Source: Clostridiales bacterium
GTDB taxonomy: Bacteria; Bacillota; Clostridia; Christensenellales; Aristaeellaceae
DNA: 37,715 nucleotides
Direction of reading: 5' to 3'
NCBI GenBank assembly: GCA_004554085.1
Contig: SFNY01000045.1
Location: 1-37,715 of the forward strand
Each line of letters opens with the position of its first letter. The first letter of the stretch is position 1. A program made the position numbers and the translations under genes. Under the pieces are notes generated by a model, which was not told the origin of the DNA, searched no databases, and was given only the letters and a program-made list of their open reading frames with translations. Positions 16,847-25,085 of the stretch are shown piece after piece.

Positions 16847-17788
16847 ATGGATTGGATGGAAATTACGGTGCTCACCACCACTGCGGGCGCGGATCTGGTC
16901 TCCCAGATCCTGATGGACGCGGGCAGCAGCGGCACCATGATCGAGGATAAGAACGACGTGGCGGCGAACCAGCGCCCCGAGGGCCAGTGGGACATCATCG
17001 ACGAGGCCATCGCAAAGCGCATCGGCGACGACGTGAAGGTCACCGGCTACTACGAGGTGGACGCAACGCTGAACGACCGCGTGCGCATGATCGAGGGTGA
17101 GATCCGCCGCGTGAAGGGCCTGGAGCTGGGCTTCGACGCGGGCAAGCTGGAGATCCTCCAGCAGACCTTTGCCGAGGAGGACTGGGCGGAGAACTGGAAG
17201 AAGTCCTTCAAGCCCCTGCGCCTGGGCAAGCACATGCGCATCAAGCCCGGCTGGTGCGACTGCGCCGTTGAACCGGGCGACAAGCTGATCGAGATCGATC
17301 CCGGCATGGCCTTCGGCACCGGCACCCACGAGACCACTGGCATGTGCGTGGAGCTGGTGGAGAAGTACGTGCAGCCGGGCAGCACCGCCATCGACGTGGG
17401 CACCGGCACCGGCATCCTGGCCATCGCGGCGGCCCACATGGGCGCAAAGGACGTGCTGGCCATCGACATCGACCGCGTGGCCGTGCGCGTCGCCGCCGAG
17501 AACGTGCGCATCAACGGCTTCGAGGGCACAATCCGCTGCGTGGCGGGCGATCTGCTGGAGAACGTGGAGGAGCAGGCGGACGTGGTCATCGCCAACATCA
17601 TCGCCGACGTGATCATCCTGATGGCGAAGCCTGTGCGCGCGCACATCGTGGACGGCGGCAGGTTCATCTGCTCCGGCATCTCCTCCGAGCGCAAGCAGGA
17701 CGTGCTGGACGCGCTGAACGCGGCGGGCTACACGGTGCTGGATGTGCTTGAGCGCGGCGGCTGGTGCGCCATCGCCTGCGACAAATGA
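16847..17788 (+). CDS. prmA: ribosomal protein L11 methyltransferase
   Basis: Trimethylates lysines and the N-terminus of ribosomal protein L11 using SAM. The 313-residue protein shows the PrmA hallmarks DPGMAFGTGTHETT, the SAM motif IDVGTGTGILAIAAA with acidic VLAIDID, and VVIANIIADVI (the N-x-x-A catalytic loop region). The N-terminal substrate-recognition domain contains LTTTAGADLVSQILMDAG and EEDWAENWKKSFKP. The start has GAGGT at nine bases. Its TGA overlaps the rsmE ATG as ATGA. Confidence 0.96.
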   Translation: MDWMEITVLTTTAGADLVSQILMDAGSSGTMIEDKNDVAANQRPEGQWDIIDEAIAKRIGDDVKVTGYYEVDATLNDRVRMIEGEIRRVKGLELGFDAGKLEILQQTFAEEDWAENWKKSFKPLRLGKHMRIKPGWCDCAVEPGDKLIEIDPGMAFGTGTHETTGMCVELVEKYVQPGSTAIDVGTGTGILAIAAAHMGAKDVLAIDIDRVAVRVAAENVRINGFEGTIRCVAGDLLENVEEQADVVIANIIADVIILMAKPVRAHIVDGGRFICSGISSERKQDVLDALNAAGYTVLDVLERGGWCAIACDK

Positions 17789-18780
17789 ATTCGTTCTATA
17801 TTGAGGGCCGCGGCGAGGCCGGTCAGACCGTAAGTCTGATGCCCGAGGACGCGCGTCACTGTGCGCAGGTGCTGCGCATGCAGTCCGGAGAGGAATTCTA
17901 CGCCGTCGGCGAGGGCGGAGGTCGCTTCCTTGCGGAGCTGTGCGAGGTCTCGAAGGAGAGCTGCACCGCGCTGCTGCGGGAGGAGCTCTCCGACAACGAA
18001 TCTCCGCTGCGCGTTACCGTCTATCAGGGTCTGCCCAAGGCGGACAAGCTGGAGCTGGTTACGCAGAAGCTGACCGAGCTGGGTGCGGCAAGGCTGGTTC
18101 CGGTGAAGATGGAACGCTGCGTGGTCAAGCTCAACGACAAGGACGGGCAGAAGAAGCAGGAGCGCTTGCAGAAGATCGCCCGGGAGGCGTCCAAGCAGTG
18201 CAAGCGCGGCGGCTGTCTGGAGGTTGCCGCGCCGCAGACCTGGAAGCAGTTGCAGAATGCGCTGCAATACGAACACGATCTGTTGCTGGTTCCCTGGGAG
18301 GACGCGCAGGGCTTTGGCATGAAGGCCGCCCGTGAGGCCTTCCCGGAGGCGAAGGACATCGGCATCGTCATTGGCCCGGAGGGCGGCATGAGCGAAAATG
18401 AGGTGCGCGCGCTGGAGGAGCTGGGCGCGAAGCAGCGACACCGAGGCCATGCTGGAGTCCTTCGAGCGCGCGGGCTATGCCGCCGTGTCGATGAAGGACG
18501 AGGCGGACGTGTACCTCGTCAACACCTGCACCGTCACCGGAACCGGCGACCAGAAGTCGGAGAAGCTGATCCGGCGCATCGCGCGGCTGCATCCGGGCAG
18601 CGCCATCGTTGTGGCGGGCTGTCTGGCCCAGCGCAACGCGGAGGAGCTTTTGCAGATGGACGGCGTGCGCGTGGTGATCGGCGTGCAGCAGCGCGCCCGC
18701 GTGGTGGAGCTGACGGAGCAGGCCGTTTCTCAGGACAGACGCATCAACGCCGTGCTGCCGCTGAAGGGCGCGGAGTTTGA
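17785..18780 (+). pseudogene. rsmE: 16S rRNA m3U1498 methyltransferase, 3'-truncated and running out of frame into mtaB
   Basis: RsmE methylates U1498 of 16S rRNA. From MNSFYIEGRG the protein matches the family through PKADKLELVTQKLTELG, PVKMERCVV, EASKQCKRG and VIGPEGGMSENEVRALEELG, up to about Lys216. After that the frame runs through the mtaB coding sequence and gives 114 residues of Arg-rich nonsense ending at 18780. The missing piece includes the end of the C-terminal trefoil knot (the usual GPRILRTETA region), which binds SAM, so the product should be inactive. The start codon overlaps the prmA stop and is intact. The damage is a deletion-like junction near 18421-18440. An assembly collapse would look the same. 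Confidence 0.85.
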
Positions 18781-19672
18781 AGCGCTGTTCGTCTCCCGGC
18801 ACGAGGGCAAGACCCGCGCCACGATGAAGATACAGGAGGGCTGCGACCGCTACTGCACCTACTGCATCATCCCCAGTGTGCGCGGCCCGGTGCGCTCCAT
18901 GCCGCTATGCGAGGTGCAGAAGGAGGCGCAGAGGCTTGCGGACGCAGGCTATCGGGAGATCGTGGTCACGGGCATCCACCTGGCCAGCTACGGCCGTGGC
19001 AGCGAGGACACGCTGCTGGACGCCATCCGCGCGGTGCACGACACGCCCGGCGTGGCGCGGGTGCGGATGGGTTCGCTGGAGCCCAAGGTGGTGACGGAGG
19101 ACTTCGCCCGGAGCCTGTCGGAGATGCCGGGCCTGATGCGCCAGTTCCACCTGTCCATGCAGTCGGGCAGCGATGCGGTGCTCAAGCGCATGCACCGGCG
19201 CTACACTTCTGCGGAGTACTACGCCGCCTGCGAAACGTTACGCCGATTCATGCCGGACTGCGCCATCACCACGGACGTGATCGCGGGCTTCCCCGGTGAG
19301 ACGGAGGCGGAATTCGCCGAGACCTTGGCCTTCGTGGAGAAGGTGGGCTTCGCGCGCATCCACGCCTTTCCCTACTCCCGGAGGTCGGGCACCCTGGCCG
19401 ACCGCATGCCGGATCAGGTGGACGAGGGAAAAAAACACGTTCGAACAAATCAATTGATCGAACTTGGCAACAAACTGGAGGAAAATTTCGTCAAAGCATT
19501 GATTGGCAGCGTGCAGTCCGTGCTCTTTGAGCAGGCGGCGGGGGATGGCCTCGCCGAGGGCTACACGGGCCAGTATGTGCGCGTGCGCGCGCAGGCGCAG
19601 CCGAACAGCATCCATTCTGTGCGCATCGTCCGCACGGAGGGCGCGCTGGCGTTCGGCGAAGTTGTGGAATAA
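18449..19672 (+). CDS. mtaB: tRNA t6A37 methylthiotransferase MtaB, N-terminally truncated
   Basis: Radical-SAM enzyme that converts t6A37 to ms2t6A37 in tRNA. The radical-SAM cluster motif is intact (CDRYCTYCIIPSVRGPVRS). Two of the three N-terminal MTTase cysteines remain (VNTCTVTG and VAGCLAQRN). The usual start, ending LGCKVNQ with the first Cys, is absent. Homology begins at about SDTEAMLESF, just after the rsmE remnant. The C-terminal TRAM domain is present to GALAFGEVVE. I give the first in-frame ATG inside the homology. A further in-frame ATG at 18398 lies in rsmE. Neither has a well-placed ribosome site. Loss of one ligand of the auxiliary 4Fe-4S cluster should abolish activity. Confidence 0.85.
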   Translation: MLESFERAGYAAVSMKDEADVYLVNTCTVTGTGDQKSEKLIRRIARLHPGSAIVVAGCLAQRNAEELLQMDGVRVVIGVQQRARVVELTEQAVSQDRRINAVLPLKGAEFEALFVSRHEGKTRATMKIQEGCDRYCTYCIIPSVRGPVRSMPLCEVQKEAQRLADAGYREIVVTGIHLASYGRGSEDTLLDAIRAVHDTPGVARVRMGSLEPKVVTEDFARSLSEMPGLMRQFHLSMQSGSDAVLKRMHRRYTSAEYYAACETLRRFMPDCAITTDVIAGFPGETEAEFAETLAFVEKVGFARIHAFPYSRRSGTLADRMPDQVDEGKKHVRTNQLIELGNKLEENFVKALIGSVQSVLFEQAAGDGLAEGYTGQYVRVRAQAQPNSIHSVRIVRTEGALAFGEVVE

Positions 19673-19695
19673 CAAACGGGAGGTGAAATGAGAAA

Positions 19696-20028
19696 ATGGA
19701 CTGCCTGTTTTGCAAAATCATCGCGGGGGAAATTCCCTGCACGAAGGTATATGAGGACGAGAAGGTGTTTGCCTTCCGGGACATCAATCCGCAGGCTCCG
19801 GTGCACGTGCTGATCGTTCCGAAGAAGCACATGAAGAACATCCTGGAGTGCGACGCGGAGACCGCCGCGGCGCTGACCGAGGCTGTGGGCAGGATCGCCC
19901 GTCAGGAGGGCGTGGACGCAAGCGGCTTCCGCATCCTGTCCAACTGTGGAAAGAACGGCTGCCAGTCGGTGGAGCACCTGCATGTGCACCTGCTGGGCGG
20001 CGCCCAGCTTTCGGAAAAAATGGGCTAA
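19696..20028 (+). CDS. HIT family protein (histidine triad nucleotide hydrolase)
   Basis: The small 110-residue protein belongs to the HINT branch of the HIT family, which binds and hydrolyses nucleotide phosphoramidates. It starts CLFCKIIAGEIPCTKVYED and carries the triad HLHVHLLGG near the C-terminus. The middle contains INPQAPVHVLIVPKKH, typical of HinT. GGGAGGTG lies upstream of the ATG, 23 bases after mtaB. Location between mtaB and rpsU is common in Clostridia. Confidence 0.95.
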   Translation: MDCLFCKIIAGEIPCTKVYEDEKVFAFRDINPQAPVHVLIVPKKHMKNILECDAETAAALTEAVGRIARQEGVDASGFRILSNCGKNGCQSVEHLHVHLLGGAQLSEKMG

Positions 20029-20092
20029 TGGGGGAAAGGCGTTTCCAAAGTCTTAAGAATTGTGAAATTCTTGAAACTTACGGCGGAATCGC

Positions 20093-20121
20093 TTGACGGT
20101 ACATACATTATGCGCTATAAT
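20093..20121 (+). promoter_or_regulatory. rpsU promoter
   Basis: TTGACG (20093-20098) and consensus TATAAT (20116-20121) are 17 bases apart, 67 bases before the rpsU start. Confidence 0.8.
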
Positions 20122-20188
20122 ATTCTTTGTGGCGCACCCCATGCTACATTGGCGTATGCCAGTCTAAACGCGAGGGGAGGGAAAACAC

Positions 20189-20362
20189 ATGTCCGAGGTA
20201 CGGATTCGCGAAAATGAATCATTGGAAAGCGCACTGCGTCGTTTCAAGCGTAAGACCGCTCGTGATGGCATCCTGGCGGAAGCCCGCAAGCGTGAGCATT
20301 ACGAGAAGCCCAGCGTGAAGCGTAAAAAGAAGGCTGAGGCCGCACGCAAGCGTAAATATTGA
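20189..20362 (+). CDS. rpsU: 30S ribosomal protein S21
   Basis: The protein has 57 residues and starts MSEVRIRENESLESALRRFK. It has the S21 signature of a basic helical protein, with KRKTARDGILAEARKREHYE followed by a Lys/Arg tail ending RKRKY. S21 acts in translation initiation by helping base pairing near the anti-Shine-Dalgarno end of 16S rRNA. GGGGAGG lies nine bases before the ATG. It has its own promoter and a terminator, so it is a separate unit although it follows the HIT gene as in B. subtilis-like gene orders. Confidence 0.97.
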   Translation: MSEVRIRENESLESALRRFKRKTARDGILAEARKREHYEKPSVKRKKKAEAARKRKY

Positions 20363-20370
20363 TCCCAATG

Positions 20371-20399
20371 AAGCCCCCTTTGAACGCCAAAGGGGGCTT
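20371..20399 (+). terminator. rpsU terminator
   Basis: A 12-bp stem, AAGCCCCCTTTG with CAAAGGGGGCTT, encloses a 5-base loop. The T-run after it is weak (GATTCGTTGG), but the stem is strong and starts eight bases after the stop codon. The roughly 260 bases from here to 20660 are AT-richer than the surroundings, and I see no gene or clear promoter in them. Confidence 0.7.
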
Positions 20400-20659
20400 G
20401 ATTCGTTGGGGGTTTGATTCGTTGTCTTTCACAGCGCATATCTATCAAAACCATTCAATTGAATTGTCGCGTTTTTCCTGGGGTAGATTATTTGTCGAAC
20501 TGCCAATCGCATAGGTTTTTGAAGCTGTTTCTGTTCCCATCGACCGATTATTTTGGCCTGGTTTCGCAGGCCTTGCTGCAATGTGCGGAGAATTTCTGCC
20601 GTGCGGCAGGGCTGCGCGCATGTTTTTGAATCTGTGACATAGAATATTGTGGGTGAATA

Positions 20660-21673
20660 ATGAAATATTGCATGCTTTTGTGGCCGCATGCGAATGTGCG
20701 GTACCAAAATGAGACGCTGAAGCTGGCTCAGAGCGAGCTGCGGCTGATGCTGGACGTGTTTGCGCCGGACGCGCAGATTTCGCCCTACGACGCGCTGAAT
20801 CTTCCGGCACTGGAGATCGACGTGCCCTGCGAAATGGACGCGCAGCTGCTGCGGGCCGTGCGCGGGCATTCGCTGCTGTATGCGCTGATGGAGGTGCGCG
20901 GCGAAGGCGCGCTGCTGCCCGTCTGCGGGCGGGAGGAGGCCTATGTGGGCGGCGACCTGCCGGGCATTCTGAAGTACAAGGGCAAGACAAACGAGCTTTT
21001 TTTGCAGCTGCTGGTGAATGCGGCGCTGTACTCCGGCGGCTACGCGCACAAGGGCGACGGGCGGCTGGAGCTGCTGGATCCCATGTGCGGACGCGGCACC
21101 ACGCTGTTCGTGGGCGCGAACCGTGGCTGGAACACTACCGGCACGGATCTGGACAAGAACGATCTCTCCGAGGCGGAAAAATTCCTGAAGCGCTATTTTG
21201 AATATCATCGCATGAAGCACGATTTCAAGCGCGAGGCGCGCACGGTTCCCGGCGGAAAGAGCGTGCCGGTGAGCTGCTTCAGCTTTGCCGATGCGCCGGA
21301 GCGCTTCAAGGCGGGGGAGATAAGCACGCTGCGGCTGGCCAACGCCGACGCGACGCGCACGCGGGAGATCTTCGGCCGGGAGAAATTTCACATCATCGCC
21401 TGCGACCTGCCCTACGGCGTGCAGCACGCGTCCCTGGGCGGCAGTCCGGAGAAGCTGCTGGCGCGGGCACTGCCCGGCTGGTGCGCGGCGCTGAAGAAGG
21501 GCGGCACGGTGGCCGTCTCCTTCAACGCGCAGACGCTCAAGCGGGAAAAGGTGCTGCATCTGATGGAGGAGGCGGGGCTGGAGCCCAAGCGCGGCGGCGC
21601 GTACGAGGACTTCAGTCACTGGGTCGAACAGGCGGTCACCCGCGATGTCGCGGTGGCGCGCCGCGTGAAGTAA
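20660..21673 (+). CDS. Trm11/UPF0020-like SAM-dependent RNA methyltransferase
   Basis: The 337-residue protein has a C-terminal Rossmann-type methyltransferase domain. Motif I is LDPMCGRGTTLFVGANRGW, an acidic GTDLDKND follows, and the catalytic motif IV is IACDLPYGVQ, close to the DPPYG of Trm11/Trm-G10 enzymes that methylate the exocyclic amine of guanosine in tRNA. The N-terminal 110 residues lack an evident THUMP signature, so the target is uncertain. GGTG precedes the ATG. rho follows after 15 bases, so the two may form an operon. Substrate and exact role are inferred only at the family level. Confidence 0.8.
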   Translation: MKYCMLLWPHANVRYQNETLKLAQSELRLMLDVFAPDAQISPYDALNLPALEIDVPCEMDAQLLRAVRGHSLLYALMEVRGEGALLPVCGREEAYVGGDLPGILKYKGKTNELFLQLLVNAALYSGGYAHKGDGRLELLDPMCGRGTTLFVGANRGWNTTGTDLDKNDLSEAEKFLKRYFEYHRMKHDFKREARTVPGGKSVPVSCFSFADAPERFKAGEISTLRLANADATRTREIFGREKFHIIACDLPYGVQHASLGGSPEKLLARALPGWCAALKKGGTVAVSFNAQTLKREKVLHLMEEAGLEPKRGGAYEDFSHWVEQAVTRDVAVARRVK

Positions 21674-21688
21674 GACGGGAGGTTTCGC

Positions 21689-23884
21689 ATGGATTATCGT
21701 TCGCTTCATATGAAGACGGTTGCGGATCTCAGACAGATCGCGAAGGACATCGAATTGAAAATTCCGGCGCGGACGAGCAAGGCCGTGCTGGTGGAGATGA
21801 TCCTGGAGCGCCAGGCCGCAAAGGCGGCGGAGCAGGCAAAGGCTGCGCCCGCACAGCCCAATCCGGCCAGGGAAGCTGCACCCGCGCAGCCGGAACCGGC
21901 AAAGGAGGCTGCGCAGGAGGCTCCGGCGGAGGTCAAGCCGAAGCGAGGCAGGCCAAAGGCCGCGCAGGGCGAAAAGGCCCGAAGCGAGAAGCCCGCGCGG
22001 GGACGCAAGCGCGCAGACGCTGCGGAGGAAGCCCCGAAGCCCGTGGAACGTGAAAAATCTGCGCGTGGACACAAGCGCAGTGCTGTGGAGGAAGCTCCGA
22101 AGCCGGACGAAGCTGCACAGAAGCAGGAGAAAAAGCCCGAAATCGCGGTGCAGAGGGAGCACGTCGAGGTTCCGGCGGCGAGTGCATCTACAAATGATGC
22201 GGCAGAAACTACGGAATCTCAGCCGAAGCAGGAGCGCGCGGAAGCCGTTGCTGCGGAGGTGAAGCCCGCCGCTGCGGAGGCCGCATCGCCCGCACCCGCG
22301 CAGGACGTACGCACGAGCTATGCGCGCCCGATGAGCACCCAGCAGCGCATGGGCGCGCGTGCGCAGTCCGGGCCGGGCAACTACCGCCCGAACCAGCGCC
22401 CGATGGGCCCGACGAACCGTCCGGGCAACCGCTATGAGGGCGCGAACCCCCGCCCGCAGCGCAGCTACGATGCGCCGCAGACCGGCTATCGCCGCTCGGG
22501 CAGCTTTGCGGAGGAGAGCAAGCCGCGCTACCGCAAGCCGGGGCCGGAGGCCGCAAATTCCAACCAACGCTATCCGCAGGGCGCGGAGGGCGCGCAGTCA
22601 GCTCCGGCGCAGATGCCCCTTCGTCCGGAAACTGCACCCGAGGGCAATCCGCCTGTGCGTCCTGCTGCTCCGGAGACCGTGCAGGCTCCGGCGGCAAACG
22701 AGCTGAACCCGGCCGTGCCCGAGCTGCTCTCCAGCGGCGAGTGCGGCGACGGCGCGGGCATCCTGGAGATTCACCCCGAGGGCTACGGCTTCCTGCGTGT
22801 GGACAACTACCTGCCTGGCAACCGGGACGTGTACGTCTCTGCGGCGCAGATTCGCCGCTTCAACCTGCGCACCGGCGACTATGTGGTGGGCAAGACCCGC
22901 GCCCAGCAGCTGGGCGACCGCTCGGTGGGCCTGATCTACATCAGCGAGGTCAACGGACAGACGCCGGACATGGCGCGGCACCGCAGGCCCTTTGATTCGC
23001 TGGTTCCCGTGTACCCCGACGAGCGGCTGCGGTTGGAGCGCCCCGAGAGCAAGGACATCTCGCTGCGGCTGATCGACATGATCGCGCCCATCGGCAAGGG
23101 GCAGCGCGGCATGATCGTGTCCCAGCCCAAGGCCGGCAAGACCACGCTGCTCAAGAAGATCGCTAACGCCATCACCGTCAACAATCCGGACGTGCACCTG
23201 ATCGTGCTGCTGATCGACGAGCGACCGGAGGAAGTGACCGACATGAAGCGCTCCATCCAGGGCGAGGTGGTCTACTCCACCTTCGACGAGGCCCCGGAGA
23301 ACCACACCCGGGTCTCCGAGATGGTGCTGGAGCGTGCCCAGCGGCTGGTGGAACTGGGGAAGGACGTGGTGGTGCTGCTGGACTCCATCACCCGCCTGGC
23401 CCGGGCCTACAACCTGGTGATTCCGCCCACGGGGCGCTCGCTCTCCGGCGGTCTGGATCCGGGGGCGCTGTTCAAGCCGAAGCGCTTCTTTGGCGCGGCA
23501 CGCAACATTGAAAATGGCGGCAGCCTGACCATCATCGCCACGGCGCTGGTGGATACCGGCAGCCGCATGGACGACATCATCTTCGAGGAATTCAAGGGCA
23601 CCGGCAACATGGAGCTGCATCTGGATCGCAGCCTGTCTGACAGGCGCATCTTCCCGGCCATCGACCTGTACAAGTCCGGCACCCGCCGCGAGGAGCTGCT
23701 GATGGATAAGGAGGAGCTGGACGGCGTGTATCAGGTGCGCCGCATGCTGTCCAAGGGCAGTCCCCAGGAGGCCGCGGAGCAGCTGATCTCCCTGATGGAA
23801 AAGACGGCCACCAACCGGGAATTCTTTCAGAAGTTCAAGGGATGGATGAGCGCCTGCGAAAAGGACGGCTTCACCATGCGGTGA
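21689..23884 (+). CDS. rho: transcription termination factor Rho with a large disordered insert
   Basis: Hexameric RNA helicase that ends transcription. The order is a short Rho-N SAP-like helix region (residues 1-42, MKTVADLRQIAKDIELK), then about 310 residues of low-complexity sequence, then the S1-like RNA-binding domain from GILEIHPEGYGFLR (about residue 357), then the RecA-like motor. The first half of the insert is Lys/Glu/Ala-rich with repeated EEAPKP and RG(R/H)KR. The second half is Arg/Pro/Gln/Asn-rich. The motor shows Walker A QPKAGKTT (residues 479-486), LLIDERPEEVTDM, VVVLLDSITRLARA and the R/Q-loop region PKRFFGAARN. At 731 residues it is far longer than E. coli Rho (419). A terminator follows. 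Confidence 0.97.
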   Translation: MDYRSLHMKTVADLRQIAKDIELKIPARTSKAVLVEMILERQAAKAAEQAKAAPAQPNPAREAAPAQPEPAKEAAQEAPAEVKPKRGRPKAAQGEKARSEKPARGRKRADAAEEAPKPVEREKSARGHKRSAVEEAPKPDEAAQKQEKKPEIAVQREHVEVPAASASTNDAAETTESQPKQERAEAVAAEVKPAAAEAASPAPAQDVRTSYARPMSTQQRMGARAQSGPGNYRPNQRPMGPTNRPGNRYEGANPRPQRSYDAPQTGYRRSGSFAEESKPRYRKPGPEAANSNQRYPQGAEGAQSAPAQMPLRPETAPEGNPPVRPAAPETVQAPAANELNPAVPELLSSGECGDGAGILEIHPEGYGFLRVDNYLPGNRDVYVSAAQIRRFNLRTGDYVVGKTRAQQLGDRSVGLIYISEVNGQTPDMARHRRPFDSLVPVYPDERLRLERPESKDISLRLIDMIAPIGKGQRGMIVSQPKAGKTTLLKKIANAITVNNPDVHLIVLLIDERPEEVTDMKRSIQGEVVYSTFDEAPENHTRVSEMVLERAQRLVELGKDVVVLLDSITRLARAYNLVIPPTGRSLSGGLDPGALFKPKRFFGAARNIENGGSLTIIATALVDTGSRMDDIIFEEFKGTGNMELHLDRSLSDRRIFPAIDLYKSGTRREELLMDKEELDGVYQVRRMLSKGSPQEAAEQLISLMEKTATNREFFQKFKGWMSACEKDGFTMR

Positions 23885-23890
23885 TCTGTG

Positions 23891-23920
23891 GCGGCAGAGG
23901 TTTTCTCTGCCGCTTCTGCA
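23891..23920 (+). terminator. rho terminator
   Basis: Perfect 9-bp stem GCGGCAGAG/CTCTGCCGC (23891-23899 and 23905-23913) followed by TTCTGCATT. It begins seven bases after the rho stop. Intrinsic termination at the end of rho would not depend on its own product. Confidence 0.7.
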
Positions 23921-23970
23921 TTGTGGGGGATATGGCAAAAATGGTCGAGTGCGGAGGGCAGCGTTTCCCG

Positions 23971-23976
23971 TATAAT
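23971..23976 (+). promoter_or_regulatory. -10 element upstream of the AraC-type gene
   Basis: A consensus TATAAT lies 64 bases before the start codon. No convincing -35 is visible at 16-18 bases, as might be expected of an activator-dependent promoter. That interpretation is a guess. Confidence 0.4.
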
Positions 23977-24040
23977 AAGGATGTTGGTTCGGCAAGCCGC
24001 GGGTTTGGCCGGGTCGACAATCAGGTTCGGAGGGGAGAGC

Positions 24041-24913
24041 ATGAAGGAGCAGATCCTGGCGGTGCAGCGCATGCAGGACTACATCGAGGCGCACCTGGAC
24101 GAGGAGGTCACGCCGGCGGATCTCGCCGGAGCGTCGATGTTTTCGCCCTGGCATTCCTACCGCCTGTTCAGGCAGTACACCGGCTGCACGCCGTCGGAGT
24201 ACCTGCGCAGGTTGCGGCTGTCGAAATCGGCGCTGGAGCTCAAGCGCGGCGCGCTGCGGGTGACCGACGCGGCCTATGCGCTGGGCTTCGGCAGCGTGGA
24301 CGGCTACCAGCGCGCCTTCCTGAAGGAATTCGGCTGCAATCCGGGGGCCTACGCCCGAAATCCTGTGCCGATTCCGCTGTTCATCCCCTACGGCGTAAAA
24401 TTCCGCGAATTGAGAAGGGAAGCGATTGATTTGGAGAATTTGCAGAGCGTTTTTGTACAGATGACGGTGCGTCCGGCGCGCAGGGCGCTGATCCGACGGG
24501 GTGCGAAGGCTGAGGATTACTTTTCCTACTGCGGCGAGGTGGGCTGCGACCTGTGGGGCCTGCTCACGAGCATGGATTCCATCTGCGGCGAGCCGGTGGG
24601 CATGTGGCTGGATGAGGCGCATCGCACGCCGGGCACGTCGGTCTACGTGCAGGGCGTGGAGGTCGCGCCGGACTACGCCGGGGACGTGCCGGAGGGCTTC
24701 GATGTGATCGAGCTGCCCGAGGCGAAGTACCTGATGTTCCAGGGCGAGCCCTTCCGGGAGGAGGACTACTGTGTGGCCATCGAGGCGGTACGCCGGGCAA
24801 TGGAGAAGTACGATCCCGACCTCATCGGATGCAGCTGGGACGATGCGAATCCCCGCATCCAGCTCGAGCCGAAGGGCACGCGCGGCTACATCGAGCTGCG
24901 GGCGGTGAAGTGA
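24041..24913 (+). CDS. AraC-family regulator with a C-terminal effector-binding domain
   Basis: The 290-residue protein has its AraC-type double helix-turn-helix at the N-terminus (residues 5-105): MQDYIEAHLDEEVTPADLA, then SRYRLFRQYTG-like HSYRLFRQYTGCTPSEYLRR, then VTDAAYALGFGSVDGYQRAF. Residues 135-290 form a GyrI/Rob-like effector-binding domain (VQMTVRPARRALIRRG to GYIELRAVK). This Rob/SoxS-plus-GyrI layout is used by regulators that sense small hydrophobic molecules or drugs. GGAGGGGAG lies just before the ATG. No transporter or resistance gene is adjacent, so the target is unknown. Confidence 0.88.
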   Translation: MKEQILAVQRMQDYIEAHLDEEVTPADLAGASMFSPWHSYRLFRQYTGCTPSEYLRRLRLSKSALELKRGALRVTDAAYALGFGSVDGYQRAFLKEFGCNPGAYARNPVPIPLFIPYGVKFRELRREAIDLENLQSVFVQMTVRPARRALIRRGAKAEDYFSYCGEVGCDLWGLLTSMDSICGEPVGMWLDEAHRTPGTSVYVQGVEVAPDYAGDVPEGFDVIELPEAKYLMFQGEPFREEDYCVAIEAVRRAMEKYDPDLIGCSWDDANPRIQLEPKGTRGYIELRAVK

Positions 24914-24941
24914 CAAAAATAGAGTCAGTATCGCATAACCG

Positions 24942-25031
24942 TAGGGCGGGGTGCCCACACCCCGCCGGCGGCGAGCCGCCGCAGCCGGTTGCCTGTCGGC
25001 AGGCTGGGCCTGCAGCCGCATGCCTGTCGGC
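24942..25031. repeat. REP-like palindrome cluster with a short direct repeat
   Basis: TAGGGCGGGGTG and CACCCCGCC (24942-24953 and 24958-24966) repeat the palindrome at 641-668 with a different loop. A second inverted repeat based on GCGGC/GCCGC follows at about 24967-24981, and GCCTGTCGGC occurs twice (24991-25000 and 25022-25031). The stretch 24914-25205 has no gene. Confidence 0.55.
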
Positions 25032-25044
25032 GTTTAAATCGAAC

Positions 25045-25085
25045 GAATCCCTGCCCCGGCAAGAATGGGGCAGGGGTTCTGCGTT
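25045..25085. terminator. hairpin between convergent AraC-type and carboxypeptidase genes
   Basis: A 13-bp stem with one G-U (GAATCCCTGCCCC with its partner, 25045-25057 and 25067-25079) is followed on the plus strand by TGCGTTTCGTT. It lies between two converging genes and probably ends at least the plus-strand transcript. Confidence 0.5.

Noticed and set aside
18398..18448. Programmed frameshift joining RsmE and MtaB
   Set aside because: Essential parts of both proteins are missing at the junction, and there is no slippery run, so a deletion explains it better.
18436..18780. C-terminal 114 residues of the rsmE frame as a new domain
   Set aside because: The residues are mtaB DNA read in the wrong frame (Arg/Ala/Gly-rich), not a domain fusion.
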